64,000 bases of DNA from Elstera cyanobacteriorum (GTDB taxonomy: Bacteria > Pseudomonadota > Alphaproteobacteria > Elsterales > Elsteraceae): the NCBI RefSeq assembly GCF_002251735.1, contig NZ_NOXS01000020.1:1-64000 (forward strand). The letters are read 5' to 3'. Below the pieces are notes generated by a model. It was not told the DNA's origin. It saw only the letters and a list, made by a program, of their open reading frames with translations, and made no database searches. This document shows, one piece after another, positions 8,160 through 16,579 of this stretch (positions are counted from its first letter, which is position 1; every line of letters begins with the position of its first letter). The position numbers were made by a program, and so were the translations under genes.

Positions 8160-9740
8160 ATGCAAAAACTGGCTTTCGTTACGCTGCTTATGGCCGGAAC
8201 CGCGCTGGCCTTTCCGGCGTCTGCCGTTTCCTTCAAAATGGCCCGTGGTCAGGATGCGACCACGATGGACCCGCATGCGCAGAATTCCGGTCAGAATTTT
8301 AATCTTTTGCATCAGATTTATGAGCCGCTCGTGCATCGCGACAATGACGCGAAGCTGACCCCGGCGCTCGCCACGGCCTGGAAAATTACGGCCGATCCGA
8401 CCGTGTGGGAATTCAAGCTGCGCCCGGGGGTAAAGTTCCACAACGGCAATAGCTTTAACGCGGATGACGTCGTTTTTTCGTTGACCCGGGCCATGGGTGA
8501 TAAGTCGCAGATGAAGGGTCTGCTGACCAGCATCGAACAAGTGACCAAGGTTGATGATCTGACGGTCAATGTGAAGACCAAGGGGCCGAACCCGCTGCTG
8601 GTCAACGACCTGACCAACCTGTTCATGATGGACAAGGAATGGTCCGAAGCGAACAATGTGGTGAATTCCCAGGATTTTAACGCCAAGGAAGAAACCTATG
8701 CCGTGCGCAACACCAATGGCACGGGCCCCTATGTGCTGAAAGTGCGCGAGCCGGACGTGCGCAGCGTTCTCGCCGCTAATCCGGCTTATTGGGGCAAGGG
8801 CCAGTTTCCGCTGAAAGTATCGGAAATCACCTATTCGGTGATTGCGGCGGCGCCGACCCGGGTCGCCGCCCTGCTGTCGGGTGAAGTGGATTTTGTTCAA
8901 GACGTGCCGGTGCAGGATATTGCCCGTATCGCCGGGACCAACGGGATGCGTGTTAATTCGGGCGCCGAAAACCGCTCGATCTTTTTCAGCCTGAATACTG
9001 GGGACGCCGACCTGAAGTTCGACACGGTGGAGGGTAAAAATCCGCTGGCCGATCTGCGCGTGCGTCAGGCGATTGATTTTGCGATCAACCGCAGTGCCAT
9101 CCAGAAAGTGGTGATGTCCGGTCAGTCGACCCCCTCGGGTACGCTGCTGCCGCCGGGGTCGGACGGCTATACGAAGGAATTGGACGCCATCACGCCCTAT
9201 GATCTGAACAAGGCCAAGGCCTTGATGAAGGACGCGGGCTATGAAGCCGGGTTCGGGATTACGATGCACTGCCCGAACAATCGCTACGTCAATGACGAGA
9301 AGATCTGCCAAGCGGTTGTTGGGATGCTGGGTCAGATCGGCATTAAGGTAACGCTTGAAGCCCGTCCGATGGCCCAACACTCGCCGCAGATTATCGAAGG
9401 CGCGATTGATTTCTATCTGCTCGGCTGGGGTGTGCCGACCTTCGATGGCGAATATGTTCTGAAGTTCCTGTACCACAGCCGCGAAGGGAAGGGGGCCTAC
9501 GGTAGCTACAATCCCAAATATTCCAACGCGGAACTGGATGGGATGATTAAGTCGCTAGCCACCGAAACCGATAAGGCCAAACGCGATGCGACGATGGCCA
9601 AGGCCTTGAAGATCGCCAAGGACTCGCTGGTCCATATTCCGGTCCATAACCAGAATATCGCCTGGGCAATGAAGGCTAACTATAATATTCCGGTTCAGAC
9701 CGAGAATACCTTCTTCATCAAGTATGTTGATGTGAAGTAA
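8160..9740 (+). CDS. dppA: Dipeptide/oligopeptide ABC substrate-binding protein (DppA-like)
   Basis: About 526 residues of the SBP_bac_5 family. The N-terminus is a clear Sec signal peptide (MQKLAFVTLLMAGTALAFPASA) with cleavage expected near residue 22-24. The mature part opens with the family pattern of an Asp-x-x-Thr-Met-Asp-Pro segment followed by an IYEPLV motif. ATG 8160 has a GGGAGAG ribosome site about 10 bases upstream. It is the first gene of a complete binding protein-permease-permease-ATPase-ATPase operon. The substrate within the peptide class cannot be read from the sequence. Confidence 0.9.
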   Translation: MQKLAFVTLLMAGTALAFPASAVSFKMARGQDATTMDPHAQNSGQNFNLLHQIYEPLVHRDNDAKLTPALATAWKITADPTVWEFKLRPGVKFHNGNSFNADDVVFSLTRAMGDKSQMKGLLTSIEQVTKVDDLTVNVKTKGPNPLLVNDLTNLFMMDKEWSEANNVVNSQDFNAKEETYAVRNTNGTGPYVLKVREPDVRSVLAANPAYWGKGQFPLKVSEITYSVIAAAPTRVAALLSGEVDFVQDVPVQDIARIAGTNGMRVNSGAENRSIFFSLNTGDADLKFDTVEGKNPLADLRVRQAIDFAINRSAIQKVVMSGQSTPSGTLLPPGSDGYTKELDAITPYDLNKAKALMKDAGYEAGFGITMHCPNNRYVNDEKICQAVVGMLGQIGIKVTLEARPMAQHSPQIIEGAIDFYLLGWGVPTFDGEYVLKFLYHSREGKGAYGSYNPKYSNAELDGMIKSLATETDKAKRDATMAKALKIAKDSLVHIPVHNQNIAWAMKANYNIPVQTENTFFIKYVDVK

Positions 9741-9766
9741 GGCGCAGCATTCAACCTGCGCAGTGT

Positions 9767-9789
9767 CCGGGGGGTCAATGACCCCCCGG
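9767..9789 (+). terminator. Strong intercistronic hairpin after dppA
   Basis: CCGGGGGGTCA (9767-9777) and TGACCCCCCGG (9779-9789) are perfect complements separated by a single A, giving a very stable GC-rich stem. Only a weak T-rich tract follows, so it is probably a partial terminator or a 3' stabilising structure. Such hairpins commonly keep the binding-protein message in excess over the membrane components. Confidence 0.75.
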
Positions 9790-9813
9790 TCTTGTTAGAC
9801 CCCAGAGGTGTTG

Positions 9814-10797
9814 ATGCTTGCCTTCGTGCTTCGTCGGCTTTTCCAGGCGATTCTTGTCATGCTTGTCGTGGCGCTCGTCTCCTTTTCACTCTTCCGCTTT
9901 GTGGGCGACCCCATTTCCGTGATGGTCGGCCAGGAGGCAACCCAAGAGGATCGGGAGCGGATGCGCCAGGAGCTTGGCCTTGACCAACCTTTCCCGCTTC
10001 AATTCGCGGCCTACGTCGGGCGGATCGTGCAGGGGGAATTTGGGATTTCCTATCGCGTCGGTCGGCCGGTCATTGACCTGATCGCCGAACGTTTGCCCGC
10101 CACGCTGGAACTCGCTTTCTGTGCGGCAATTTTCGCCCTGGTCTTCGGGGTCGGGTTCGGGGTGTTCACGGCCCTGCGGCGCACCCGGTTTTCGGCAAAG
10201 GCCATCATGACCTTTTCGCTGATCGGCGTATCCTTGCCGACCTTTCTGATCGGCATTGCGCTCATTTACCTCTTCTCGGTCGAGCTCAAGATACTGCCGT
10301 CCTTTGGTCGCGGTCAGGTCGTCGATCTCGGGGTCTGGACGACGGGATTTTTGACGGTTTCCGGGCTTAAATCGCTCGTTTTGCCGGCGATTACCCTCGG
10401 TCTGTTTCAGATGACGCTGATTATGCGCCTCGTGCGCTCCGAGATGCTGGAAGTGCTGCGCGCCGATTACATCAAGTTTGCGCGGGCGCGCGGCTTGTCC
10501 GACCGAGCCGTGCATTTTGGGCACGCTTTGAAGAATACGCTGATCCCCGTGATTACGATTATGGGCATTAAGCTCGGCTCGCTCGTGGCCTTTGCGATTA
10601 TCACCGAGACGGTGTTCCAATGGCCGGGGGTTGGGTTCCTCTTCATCTCCTCGGTGCAGTCGGTCGATATTCCGCTGATGGCGACTTATCTACTGCTGGT
10701 CGCCCTGTTCTTCGTCACGATCAACCTGATCGTCGATATGCTCTATTTTATCGTGGACCCGCGCCTGAAGTCTGGCGCAGCCCTCGCCCGCCATTAA
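9814..10797 (+). CDS. dppB: Dipeptide ABC permease DppB
   Basis: About 327 residues, a membrane permease of the DppB type. An N-terminal helix (LAFVLRRLFQAILVMLVVALVSF) and periplasmic region precede the five-helix transport core. The EAA loop around ARARGLSDRAVHFGHALKN lies near residue 225. GTG 9808, TTG 9811 and ATG 9814 are three possible starts in a row; ATG 9814 has an AGAGG ribosome site at 9803-9807 at good spacing. Confidence 0.92.
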   Translation: MLAFVLRRLFQAILVMLVVALVSFSLFRFVGDPISVMVGQEATQEDRERMRQELGLDQPFPLQFAAYVGRIVQGEFGISYRVGRPVIDLIAERLPATLELAFCAAIFALVFGVGFGVFTALRRTRFSAKAIMTFSLIGVSLPTFLIGIALIYLFSVELKILPSFGRGQVVDLGVWTTGFLTVSGLKSLVLPAITLGLFQMTLIMRLVRSEMLEVLRADYIKFARARGLSDRAVHFGHALKNTLIPVITIMGIKLGSLVAFAIITETVFQWPGVGFLFISSVQSVDIPLMATYLLLVALFFVTINLIVDMLYFIVDPRLKSGAALARH

Positions 10798-10807
10798 GGA
10801 CGACGCT

Positions 10808-11761
10808 ATGCGCGAAGCTTCAACCGCTCTGCCCAAGGTCAGCCTGCGGCAGAAACTGCATAAGATTTGGGATTCGGATATCGCCTATTCCTTCCGTCAG
10901 TCACCAGTGACGATGGCAGCGGGCTTGGTGGTGATCCTGATTTTCGTCGGGGCGCTCTTAGCGCCGCTGCTGGCGACCCAAGATCCGTTTAATCCGGCAG
11001 GCCTGAACCTGATGGACGGTAAAACGCCGCCGCTGACGGCCAATGAGTTTACCCAGAACGTCTATCTTTTGGGGACCGACGATCAGGGCCGTGACGTGCT
11101 TTCGACCATCCTGTATGGGTCGCGGGCCTCGCTACTCGTCGGTTTTGCTGCCGTTGGGTTGGCCATGTTGATCGGCGTCACCCTGGGCCTGATCGCCGGG
11201 TATCGCGGCGGGATCGTCGATAGCATCATTATGCGGATCGCCGATATTCAACTGACCTTCCCCTCCATCCTGGTGGCGATGATGATCTTTGGCGTGTTCC
11301 GGGGGGTATTGCCGGTGCAAAGCCATGCCACCTTGGCCGTGCCGGTGCTGATTCTGGCAATCGGCCTTTCTGATTGGCCGCAATATGCCCGAACGGTGCG
11401 CGGCGTAACTTTGGTGGAGCGCAACAAGGAATATGTGCAGGCGGCGCGTGTCATTGGGTTGGCACCGTTGACCATCATGATCCGTCATGTCTTGCCGAAT
11501 GTGCTGGGGCCGGTGCTGGTCATCGGCACCCTGGGCCTAGCGCTGGCGATCATTGCCGAAGCCACGCTGTCCTACCTGGGGGTTGGGGTGCCGCCGACGC
11601 AGCCGTCGCTGGGAACCTTGATCCGCATTGGTCAGGAATATATCGCGTCCGGCGAATGGTGGATTCTGCTGTTCCCGTCGCTCACGCTGCTGGCGCTGGC
11701 GCTATCGGTCAATCTATTGGGCGATTGGCTGCGCGATGCCCTTAATCCGAAACTGAGATAA
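10808..11761 (+). CDS. dppC: Dipeptide ABC permease DppC
   Basis: A 317-residue permease with a cytoplasmic N-terminal extension of about 35 residues, the first helix, and the LGTDDQGRDVLSTILYGSR motif (about 95-113) characteristic of DppC/OppC. The EAA loop around AARVIGLAPLTIMIRHVLPN lies near residue 215. An AAGGA ribosome site at 10797-10801 supports ATG 10808. It partners DppB. Confidence 0.92.
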   Translation: MREASTALPKVSLRQKLHKIWDSDIAYSFRQSPVTMAAGLVVILIFVGALLAPLLATQDPFNPAGLNLMDGKTPPLTANEFTQNVYLLGTDDQGRDVLSTILYGSRASLLVGFAAVGLAMLIGVTLGLIAGYRGGIVDSIIMRIADIQLTFPSILVAMMIFGVFRGVLPVQSHATLAVPVLILAIGLSDWPQYARTVRGVTLVERNKEYVQAARVIGLAPLTIMIRHVLPNVLGPVLVIGTLGLALAIIAEATLSYLGVGVPPTQPSLGTLIRIGQEYIASGEWWILLFPSLTLLALALSVNLLGDWLRDALNPKLR

Positions 11762-11764
11762 GCC

Positions 11765-12763
11765 ATGACCTTATCCTCCGAAGCGCTGCTTGAGGTGCGC
11801 GATCTGGTGGTGGAATTCCCCACCCGGCGCGGTGTTCTGCGCGCCGTTGATCAAATCTCCTTCTCCCTTAAACCCGGCGAAGTCCTGGGGCTGGTCGGCG
11901 AATCCGGCGCGGGCAAATCGCTGACCGGGACGGCGCTGATCGGTCTGCTGGAGCCGCCGGGGCGGATCGCCAGCGGCACGGTTCACTTGAAGGGCCTACA
12001 AATCAACGGGCTACCGCCGGAAGAATTGCGCAAAGTGCGCGGGCGGCGCATTGGGATGGTATTCCAGGATCCGCTCACGTCGCTCAATCCGCTCTATCGG
12101 GTTGGCGAACAGTTGATCGAAACCATTCGCACCCATCTGCCCCTGTCGGAAGCGGAAGCCCGGCAGCGCGCCGTTGATCTGCTGGTCGAGGTGGGCATCC
12201 CGGCGGCGGAAAAGCGGCTGGACAGCTACCCGCACGAGTTTTCGGGCGGGATGCGCCAGCGGGTGGTGATCGCCCTGGCGTTGGCCGCCGAGCCTGAACT
12301 GGTGATCGCCGACGAGCCGACGACCGCGCTTGACGTGTCGGTGCAGGCGCAGATCATTGCCGTGTTAAAACGCCTGTGCCGGGAGAAGAATACCGCCGTT
12401 ATCCTGGTGACGCACGATATGGGCGTGATCGCGGAAACCGCGGACCGGGTGGCGGTTATGTATGCCGGACGGATTGTCGAAATCGGCCCCGTGCGCGACG
12501 TGATCAAGGCCCCGCGCCATCCTTACACCAAGGGTCTGATGGGATCGATCCCCGACCCCGAGGTGGAGGCGGAGCGGCTAACCCAGATCCCCGGCTCGAT
12601 GCCGCGCCTTGCCCATATTCCTAAGGGCTGCGCCTTCAATCCCCGCTGCAGTTTTGCCTTCGATCGCTGCCGGACGGAACGGCCGCCCGTGCGCACAGTG
12701 GGCAGCGGCAGCGTTGCCTGTTTTCTCGATGAAGCCCAATTGACCGGGGAGGCCCGTTCATGA
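11765..12763 (+). CDS. dppD: Dipeptide ABC ATPase DppD
   Basis: A 332-residue ATPase with Walker A GESGAGKS near residue 45, signature FSGGMRQR near 160 and Walker B LVIADEPT near 180. The C-terminal oligopeptide-transporter extension carries the conserved Cys-rich segment (GCAFNPRC), which binds an iron-sulfur cluster in some homologues. The start is 3 bases after the dppC stop and the end overlaps dppF by 4 bases. Confidence 0.93.
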   Translation: MTLSSEALLEVRDLVVEFPTRRGVLRAVDQISFSLKPGEVLGLVGESGAGKSLTGTALIGLLEPPGRIASGTVHLKGLQINGLPPEELRKVRGRRIGMVFQDPLTSLNPLYRVGEQLIETIRTHLPLSEAEARQRAVDLLVEVGIPAAEKRLDSYPHEFSGGMRQRVVIALALAAEPELVIADEPTTALDVSVQAQIIAVLKRLCREKNTAVILVTHDMGVIAETADRVAVMYAGRIVEIGPVRDVIKAPRHPYTKGLMGSIPDPEVEAERLTQIPGSMPRLAHIPKGCAFNPRCSFAFDRCRTERPPVRTVGSGSVACFLDEAQLTGEARS

Positions 12764-13782
12764 CTGCCGCTGCACCTAAGCCAGAGGCATCCGCCCCGTT
12801 GTTAACTGTTGACGGGCTCCGCTGCGTCTTCGACGTTTCCAAACCCTGGCTGAACCGGGTTCTGGAAGGCGCGCCGAAGCAATCGCTGCAAGCCGTGGAT
12901 AATGTCGGTTTCAGCATCCCCAAGGGCGAAACCTTCGCCTTGGTGGGGGAGTCCGGGTCGGGTAAATCGACCATCGCCAAAATGATCGTTGGCTTGTTGC
13001 GGCCCACGGAAGGCGCGATCCGGTTCGACGGCACCGATATCACCAAGATCGCCAGCGCCGCAGAAATGCGGCGGCTGCGGCGGCGGTTCCAGATGATTTT
13101 TCAGGATCCTTACGCCAGCCTGAACCCACGGATGCGGGTGGATACGATCATCGCGGAACCGATCCGCGCCTTTGGCCTTTTATCGGACGAGGGGGCGATT
13201 GCGGCGCGGGTTGCGGAACTTTTGCGCTTAGTCCGCCTCGATCCGGCTGATGGGGTAAAGTTCCCGCACGAATTTTCTGGTGGGCAACGTCAACGCATTG
13301 CGATTGCCCGCGCCCTGGCAGGCAATCCCGAGTTTCTGGTTTGCGACGAGCCAACCTCGGCGCTCGATGTTTCGGTGCAGGCTCAGATTCTCAACCTGAT
13401 GAAGGATTTGCAGGCGGAGTTTGGGCTAACCTATCTGCTGATCTCGCATAATCTCGCGGTTGTGCGGCATATGGCAACGCGGGTCGGCGTGCTGTATCTC
13501 GGGCGTTTGGTGGAGGTGGCGCCCTCGCGCCAGCTTTTCACAACCCCGCGCCATCCTTATACGCGCATGCTATTGGACGCGGTGCCCGATCTCGCGATGA
13601 CCGGACGGCAGCGGCAACCCGTCCAAGGGGAAATTCCCAATCCAATCAATCCGCCAGCGGGTTGCCACTATCATCCGCGCTGCCCGCTGGCGACCCAGCG
13701 CTGCAAGCAGGAGACGCCTGCGCCGCGCCCCGTTGGCGACGGGTTGATTGCCTGCCATGCGGTGGAGGAGGGCAGGGCCTAA
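12760..13782 (+). CDS. dppF: Dipeptide ABC ATPase DppF
   Basis: A 340-residue ATPase, second nucleotide-binding subunit of the importer. Walker A GESGSGKS is near residue 67, signature FSGGQRQR near 173, Walker B FLVCDEPT near 193. The C-terminal Cys cluster (GCHYHPRC) matches the oligo/dipeptide ATPase family. Its ATG overlaps the dppD stop (ATGA). A branched hairpin element follows 25 bases after the stop. Confidence 0.93.
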   Translation: MTAAAPKPEASAPLLTVDGLRCVFDVSKPWLNRVLEGAPKQSLQAVDNVGFSIPKGETFALVGESGSGKSTIAKMIVGLLRPTEGAIRFDGTDITKIASAAEMRRLRRRFQMIFQDPYASLNPRMRVDTIIAEPIRAFGLLSDEGAIAARVAELLRLVRLDPADGVKFPHEFSGGQRQRIAIARALAGNPEFLVCDEPTSALDVSVQAQILNLMKDLQAEFGLTYLLISHNLAVVRHMATRVGVLYLGRLVEVAPSRQLFTTPRHPYTRMLLDAVPDLAMTGRQRQPVQGEIPNPINPPAGCHYHPRCPLATQRCKQETPAPRPVGDGLIACHAVEEGRA

Positions 13783-13807
13783 AGAGGCCAGCCATTCCCC
13801 AAAAGCT

Positions 13808-13878
13808 GAGATCGCCCCCGAACACGCCACGATAGTGGTCGATGCGCGAGAGCATCGCGTGCGGGGGCGGTCGATCTC
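13808..13878 (+). terminator. Branched (cruciform-like) hairpin element after dppF
   Basis: The outer stem pairs GAGAT (13808-13812) with ATCTC (13874-13878). The main stem pairs CGCCCCCG (13813-13820) with CGGGGGCG (13862-13869), and CACG (13823-13826) pairs with CGTG (13858-13861). Two small hairpins fill the interior: CCAC/GTGG (13827-13838) and GATGC/GCATC (13841-13856). It lies just after dppF and before an AT-rich spacer, so it may end or protect the dpp transcript, but no T-run follows directly. It lacks tRNA features. Confidence 0.5.
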
Positions 13879-14254
13879 TGTCATGACGACCTAGGTAGAC
13901 GGCTCGCCTGGTTTTCTTTTTATTTAATATTATTTCATTTACGAACAGTTTTCTGTCGTTATCTTCTCGATAAGAATCGTAAATCTATTTATTGCAGGGC
14001 CATTTTTTCTGCGGATAATGCATAAATAATTGTCATTATCCCGTCTATTCTAATTTCCTTTTCTCAAAGGGCAGCCTGCACAGCCTAGTCTGCGCAGGCC
14101 GTACTTCCTCACGTCGATTTTCGGAAGGCGCAGGATCCTTAAACGGGGGGCGGCGTCCTAAAAATATGTTGATTAATCATTATTGTTATATAACATAACA
14201 AAAAACGATAAGCGGCGCTCCGATAACGAGCGCTTTGGTTTGGGAGAAAACAGA
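13879..14254. other. AT-rich intergenic/promoter region of the ferulate operon
   Basis: No gene was found here. From about 13905 to 14060 the sequence is markedly AT-rich compared with the flanks, and it ends in two palindromes close to the vanillin dehydrogenase start. It probably carries the promoter of the plus-strand catabolic operon. No confident -35/-10 pair could be assigned. Confidence 0.6.
14171..14195. promoter_or_regulatory. Twin palindromes upstream of the ferulate operon (candidate MarR operators)
   Basis: TGATTAATCA (14171-14180) and GTTATATAAC (14186-14195) are both perfect 10-bp palindromes, 5 bases apart and 60-85 bases before the vanillin dehydrogenase ATG. MarR proteins bind short AT-rich palindromes at promoters they control, and the last gene of this operon encodes a MarR protein. 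The assignment is inferred from position. Confidence 0.45.
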
Positions 14255-15721
14255 ATGAGCACCCCTCAGTCCGTCAGCGTTCCGCTTTTCATCAAGGGTC
14301 AGCCCGTTCCGGCGAGTACCGGGGCAGAGTTCGTGCGGCGCAATCCGCTGACCGGCGATATTGCCAGCCGGGCTGCGGCGGCCAGTCTTGTGGACGTTGC
14401 AACCGCCGTGGCCGCAGCGGAGGCGGCTTTTCCCGTTTGGTCGGAGATGGGGCCAAGTGCCCGGCGCGGGCTGCTGCTGAAGGCGGCGGAGGCGCTGGTC
14501 GCCCGAACCGAGGCCTTCGTGGCGGCCATGGCGGCGGAGACCGGCGCCACCAAGGGCTGGGCATTATTCAATGTTACCCTTGCCGCCAATATGATCCGCG
14601 AGGCGGCGTCCCTGACCACGCAAATCAACGGCGAAGTGATTCCAAGCGATAAACCCGGCTGCATGGCGCTTGCGGTACGCCAGCCGCTTGGCGTGATTCT
14701 GGGCATGGCCCCGTGGAATGCGCCGGTCATTTTGGGCGTGCGTGCTGTGGCGACCGCGCTCGCCTGTGGCAATACCGCCATTTTGAAAGCGTCGGAGCTG
14801 TGCCCGCTGACCCATAGCCTGATCGGGCAAGCATTTGCCGACGCAGGCCTGCCGCCGGGGGTTCTGAATGTCCTCAGCAACGCGCCAGAGGATGCGGCAG
14901 ATATTGTTGGCGCGCTGATCGACCATCCCGCGGTGCGCCGGATCAATTTCACCGGCTCCACCCGCGTTGGCAAAGTCATCGCTGCCCGGGCGGCGGTCCA
15001 CCTCAAGCCGGTTCTGCTTGAACTGGGGGGTAAGGCACCCCTCTTGGTTTTGGATGATGCCGATTTGGATGAAGCCGTAAAGGCCGCCGCTTTTGGCGCC
15101 TTCTTCAATCAGGGCCAAATTTGCATGTCCACCGAACGCATTATCGTCGATGCCAGCATTGCCGATGCGTTCGTTGCCAAATTCGTCGAAAAAGCCAAAA
15201 CACTGGTCGCGGGTGATCCGCGCGTTGGCACCACGCCGCTGGGATCGGTCATCGACCCTTCGGCGGTCGTGGGCATTCAAGCCTTGATTGAGGATGCGAC
15301 GGCCAAGGGCGCAACCCTGCATCTCGCCGCGCCTGCCACTGGAACGCTTCTATCGGCGGCGGTTCTCGACGGCGTAACGCCCGACATGCGGATTTATGCC
15401 GACGAAAGCTTCGGCCCCGTAACGACGATTGTTCGGGTTCGCGGCGAGGAGGAGGCGATCCGTGTGGCCAACGATACTGAGTATGGCCTAACCGCTGCCG
15501 TTTTCACCCGCAACATTGCGCGCGGGCTTAAGGTTGCCAAACGCATTCAATCGGGCATGTGCCACGTCAATGGCCCGACGGTACATGACGAAGCGCAAAT
15601 GCCATTCGGCGGTGTTAAGGCCAGCGGGTATGGCCGGTTTGGCGGGAAAGCCGGGATTGATGCCTTCACCGAACTGCGCTGGATCACGGTCGAAACCCTG
15701 CCGGGCCATTTCCCGATTTAA
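14255..15721 (+). CDS. vdh: Vanillin (aromatic aldehyde) dehydrogenase
   Basis: About 488 residues of the NAD(P)-dependent aldehyde dehydrogenase superfamily. Visible sites are the coenzyme loop FTGSTRVGK (about 240), the general-base motif LELGGKAP with Glu near 261, and the catalytic Cys in FNQGQICMS near 295. Oxidation of vanillin or 4-hydroxybenzaldehyde to the acid is inferred because the next genes are the hydratase-lyase and CoA ligase that produce these aldehydes. The frame is open upstream to 14183, but ATG 14255 has a GGGAGAAAA ribosome site and avoids running through the palindromes. Confidence 0.88.
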   Translation: MSTPQSVSVPLFIKGQPVPASTGAEFVRRNPLTGDIASRAAAASLVDVATAVAAAEAAFPVWSEMGPSARRGLLLKAAEALVARTEAFVAAMAAETGATKGWALFNVTLAANMIREAASLTTQINGEVIPSDKPGCMALAVRQPLGVILGMAPWNAPVILGVRAVATALACGNTAILKASELCPLTHSLIGQAFADAGLPPGVLNVLSNAPEDAADIVGALIDHPAVRRINFTGSTRVGKVIAARAAVHLKPVLLELGGKAPLLVLDDADLDEAVKAAAFGAFFNQGQICMSTERIIVDASIADAFVAKFVEKAKTLVAGDPRVGTTPLGSVIDPSAVVGIQALIEDATAKGATLHLAAPATGTLLSAAVLDGVTPDMRIYADESFGPVTTIVRVRGEEEAIRVANDTEYGLTAAVFTRNIARGLKVAKRIQSGMCHVNGPTVHDEAQMPFGGVKASGYGRFGGKAGIDAFTELRWITVETLPGHFPI

Positions 15722-15754
15722 TCCTGGCCCCTCTTTTTCAGAAAGCTGTTTGCG

Positions 15755-16576
15755 ATGACCAGTCCAGTCGCCTTCGACGTTGAAAACAATATTGCGTGGG
15801 TGCGCTTCAACCGCCCCGAAAAGCGGAACTGTATGAACCCGGCGCTGAACCGCCGGATGATGGAGGTTCTGGACGAACTTGAGTATCGGGACGATGTGCG
15901 CGTGCTCGTCCTCTCCGGCGAAGGGTCGTCCTGGTCGGCCGGTATGGACCTTAAGGAATATTTTCGCGAAACCGAGGCCAAAGGCCTCGCGGCGACGCGG
16001 GCCGCCCAGCGCGACGCCTACGGCTGGTGGCGCCGTCTGCGGTGGTATCAGAAGCCAACGATTGCGATGGTCAATGGCTGGTGCTTTGGCGGTGGCTACG
16101 GCCCGTTATTCGCCTGCGATCTGGCCTTTGCCGCTGAAGAAGCCCAGTTCGGCCTGTCTGAAATCAACTGGGGGATTCTACCCGGCGGCGGGGCGACGAA
16201 AGTGGTCGTCGATTTGCTAACCCTGCGCGACGCGATGTACCACGCGCTTACGGGTGAGATGATCGACGGAAAAAAAGCCGCCGCCTGGAAACTCGTGAAT
16301 GAGGCCGTTCCTTTGGCCGACCTCAAGGATCGCGTTACGGCGGTTGCCAATATCTTGATTGCCAAGAATCCGGTCGCCCTAAAAGCAACCAAAGACGCCG
16401 TGCGCCGCGTTGGCGAGATGACCTATGATAATGCCGAAGATTATCTGGTTCGTGCCCAAGAGGCTGCGAATTCTTATGATAATGAGGGCCGTAAGGAAGG
16501 CATCCGCCAGTTCATTGACGAGAAGACCTATAAGCCCGGCCTTAGGGCTTATGATCTCTCGAAGCAAAAGTCCTGA
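15755..16576 (+). CDS. ech: p-Hydroxycinnamoyl-CoA (feruloyl-CoA) hydratase-lyase
   Basis: A 273-residue crotonase-fold enzyme. It hydrates feruloyl-, caffeoyl- or coumaroyl-CoA and cleaves the product to the aromatic aldehyde and acetyl-CoA. The sequence carries family-specific stretches of HCHL enzymes: NRPEKRNCMNP near residue 20, GMDLKEYFRE near 67, AMVNGWCFGGG near 110 and FGLSEINWGI near 135 with the conserved catalytic-region Glu. The length matches known HCHL proteins. It lies between the aldehyde dehydrogenase and CoA ligase genes, which gives the complete CoA-dependent non-beta-oxidative route. Confidence 0.93.
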   Translation: MTSPVAFDVENNIAWVRFNRPEKRNCMNPALNRRMMEVLDELEYRDDVRVLVLSGEGSSWSAGMDLKEYFRETEAKGLAATRAAQRDAYGWWRRLRWYQKPTIAMVNGWCFGGGYGPLFACDLAFAAEEAQFGLSEINWGILPGGGATKVVVDLLTLRDAMYHALTGEMIDGKKAAAWKLVNEAVPLADLKDRVTAVANILIAKNPVALKATKDAVRRVGEMTYDNAEDYLVRAQEAANSYDNEGRKEGIRQFIDEKTYKPGLRAYDLSKQKS

Positions 16577-16579
16577 TCG

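Noticed and set aside
8139-9476. Minus-strand frame of 445 codons over dppA
   Set aside because: Composition rich in His, Gln and Arg with no recognisable domain; dppA on the other strand is certain.
13808-13878. tRNA-like cloverleaf
   Set aside because: No CCA-type acceptor stem, no T-loop or D-loop consensus, and arm lengths are wrong.
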